Source: Nostoc linckia FACHB-104 (GTDB taxonomy: Bacteria > Cyanobacteriota > Cyanobacteriia > Cyanobacteriales > Nostocaceae). From it: 64,000 bases of DNA. Below the pieces are notes generated by a model. It made no database searches. It was not told the DNA's origin and saw only the letters and a list, made by a program, of their open reading frames with translations. A program made the translations under genes and the position numbers. How positions within the stretch are numbered: the first letter of the stretch is position 1; every line of letters starts with the position of its first letter. The stretch is from assembly GCF_014696615.1 (NCBI RefSeq), contig NZ_JACJQJ010000035.1, positions 1 to 64,000 of the forward strand. The letters run 5' to 3'. Positions 63,837 to 64,000 of this stretch are shown in pieces.

Positions 63837-64000
63837 ACTGTTGCTTCATTTTCTAATTCATCAGCAAAGGTTGTGTCTTTTTGTTTTAAAGCTTTACGCA
63901 ACCAAGGTGGGGGATTACCTTTAAGTGTTTGGACTAGTTTCGTTAACACTTCCGCGATTTCTTCTTCTTCCGATCGCGCTTTAATAGGAGTTACACCTTT
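63833..64000 (-). CDS. nifX: Nitrogenase cofactor carrier NifX (C-terminal part)
   Basis: The last 55 codons of a gene that runs off the right edge. The sequence 'TPIKARSEEEEIAEVLTKLV' and 'TLKGNPPPWLRKALKQ' is the C-terminal end of cyanobacterial NifX. NifX binds and passes iron-molybdenum cofactor precursors between NifB and NifEN. The stop codon overlaps the next gene's start. Further nif genes (nifN, nifE) are expected to the right, outside the window. Confidence 0.9.
   Translation of the reverse strand, partial: KGVTPIKARSEEEEIAEVLTKLVQTLKGNPPPWLRKALKQKDTTFADELENEATV

Noticed and set aside
1-64000. tRNA, rRNA, CRISPR arrays, complete insertion sequences, prophage
   Set aside because: None found on reading both strands; repeats seen are short dispersed or heptameric types without the regular spacers of a CRISPR array.

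Overview
The window looks like chromosomal DNA of a filamentous, heterocyst-forming cyanobacterium of the Nostoc/Anabaena/Tolypothrix type. The reasons are the many GCGATCGC (HIP1) octamers, heptameric short tandem repeats between genes, a D1 (psbA) homologue, a carboxysomal beta-carbonic anhydrase, PEP-CTERM proteins, and at the right end a nif operon segment with the heterocyst ferredoxin gene fdxH. No tRNA, rRNA, CRISPR array, intact insertion sequence or prophage was seen.

Layout. 0.1-5 kb: a redoxin, a sulfonate-type ABC binding lipoprotein and an amidohydrolase on the minus strand, facing a glutathione S-transferase. 5-13 kb: a prohibitin, small membrane proteins, a TauE/SafE exporter, ccaA, a DUF1772 membrane protein, an ACT-domain malic enzyme and a D1 gene that stops exactly at residue 216. 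14-28 kb: a single-module NRPS (A, embedded methyltransferase, PCP, terminal reductase), two histidine kinases, ftsE, a WecG/TagA glycosyltransferase, a NarL-type regulator, and a SpoIIE phosphatase coupled to an RsbW-like kinase. 28.7-33.5 kb: an NAD biosynthesis cluster, pncB-nadD-nrtR-nadE, with a perfect palindrome ahead of pncB that is a likely NrtR operator. 33.9-44 kb: a conserved 50-residue protein, an LCP protein, an AI-2E type transporter, a serpin beside a subtilisin-like protease, rpe and an HpsJ-like protein. 44.7-50.1 kb: a tandem duplication carrying two PEP-CTERM genes and a small conserved gene (one copy truncated), then a lipoprotein, CsbD and a protein of five 19-residue repeats. 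50.3-54.6 kb: uvrB, a TPR protein and a CHAT protease. 54.9-64 kb: hupW, a SagB-type oxidoreductase overlapping an ankyrin gene, a CBS protein, mop, and nifX-DUF269-DUF683-nifW-hesA-hesB-fdxH-feoA read leftward.

The right 10 kb serves nitrogen fixation: uptake hydrogenase maturation, molybdenum binding, iron-sulfur and cofactor assembly, and electron supply to nitrogenase. The most unusual items are the D1 homologue cut inside helix D but keeping its own terminator, the stand-alone A-MT-PCP-R synthetase predicted to make an N-methylated amino aldehyde, the PEP-CTERM duplication whose flanks are conserved while the mature domains diverged, and several genes whose start codons lie in or beside short tandem repeat arrays.
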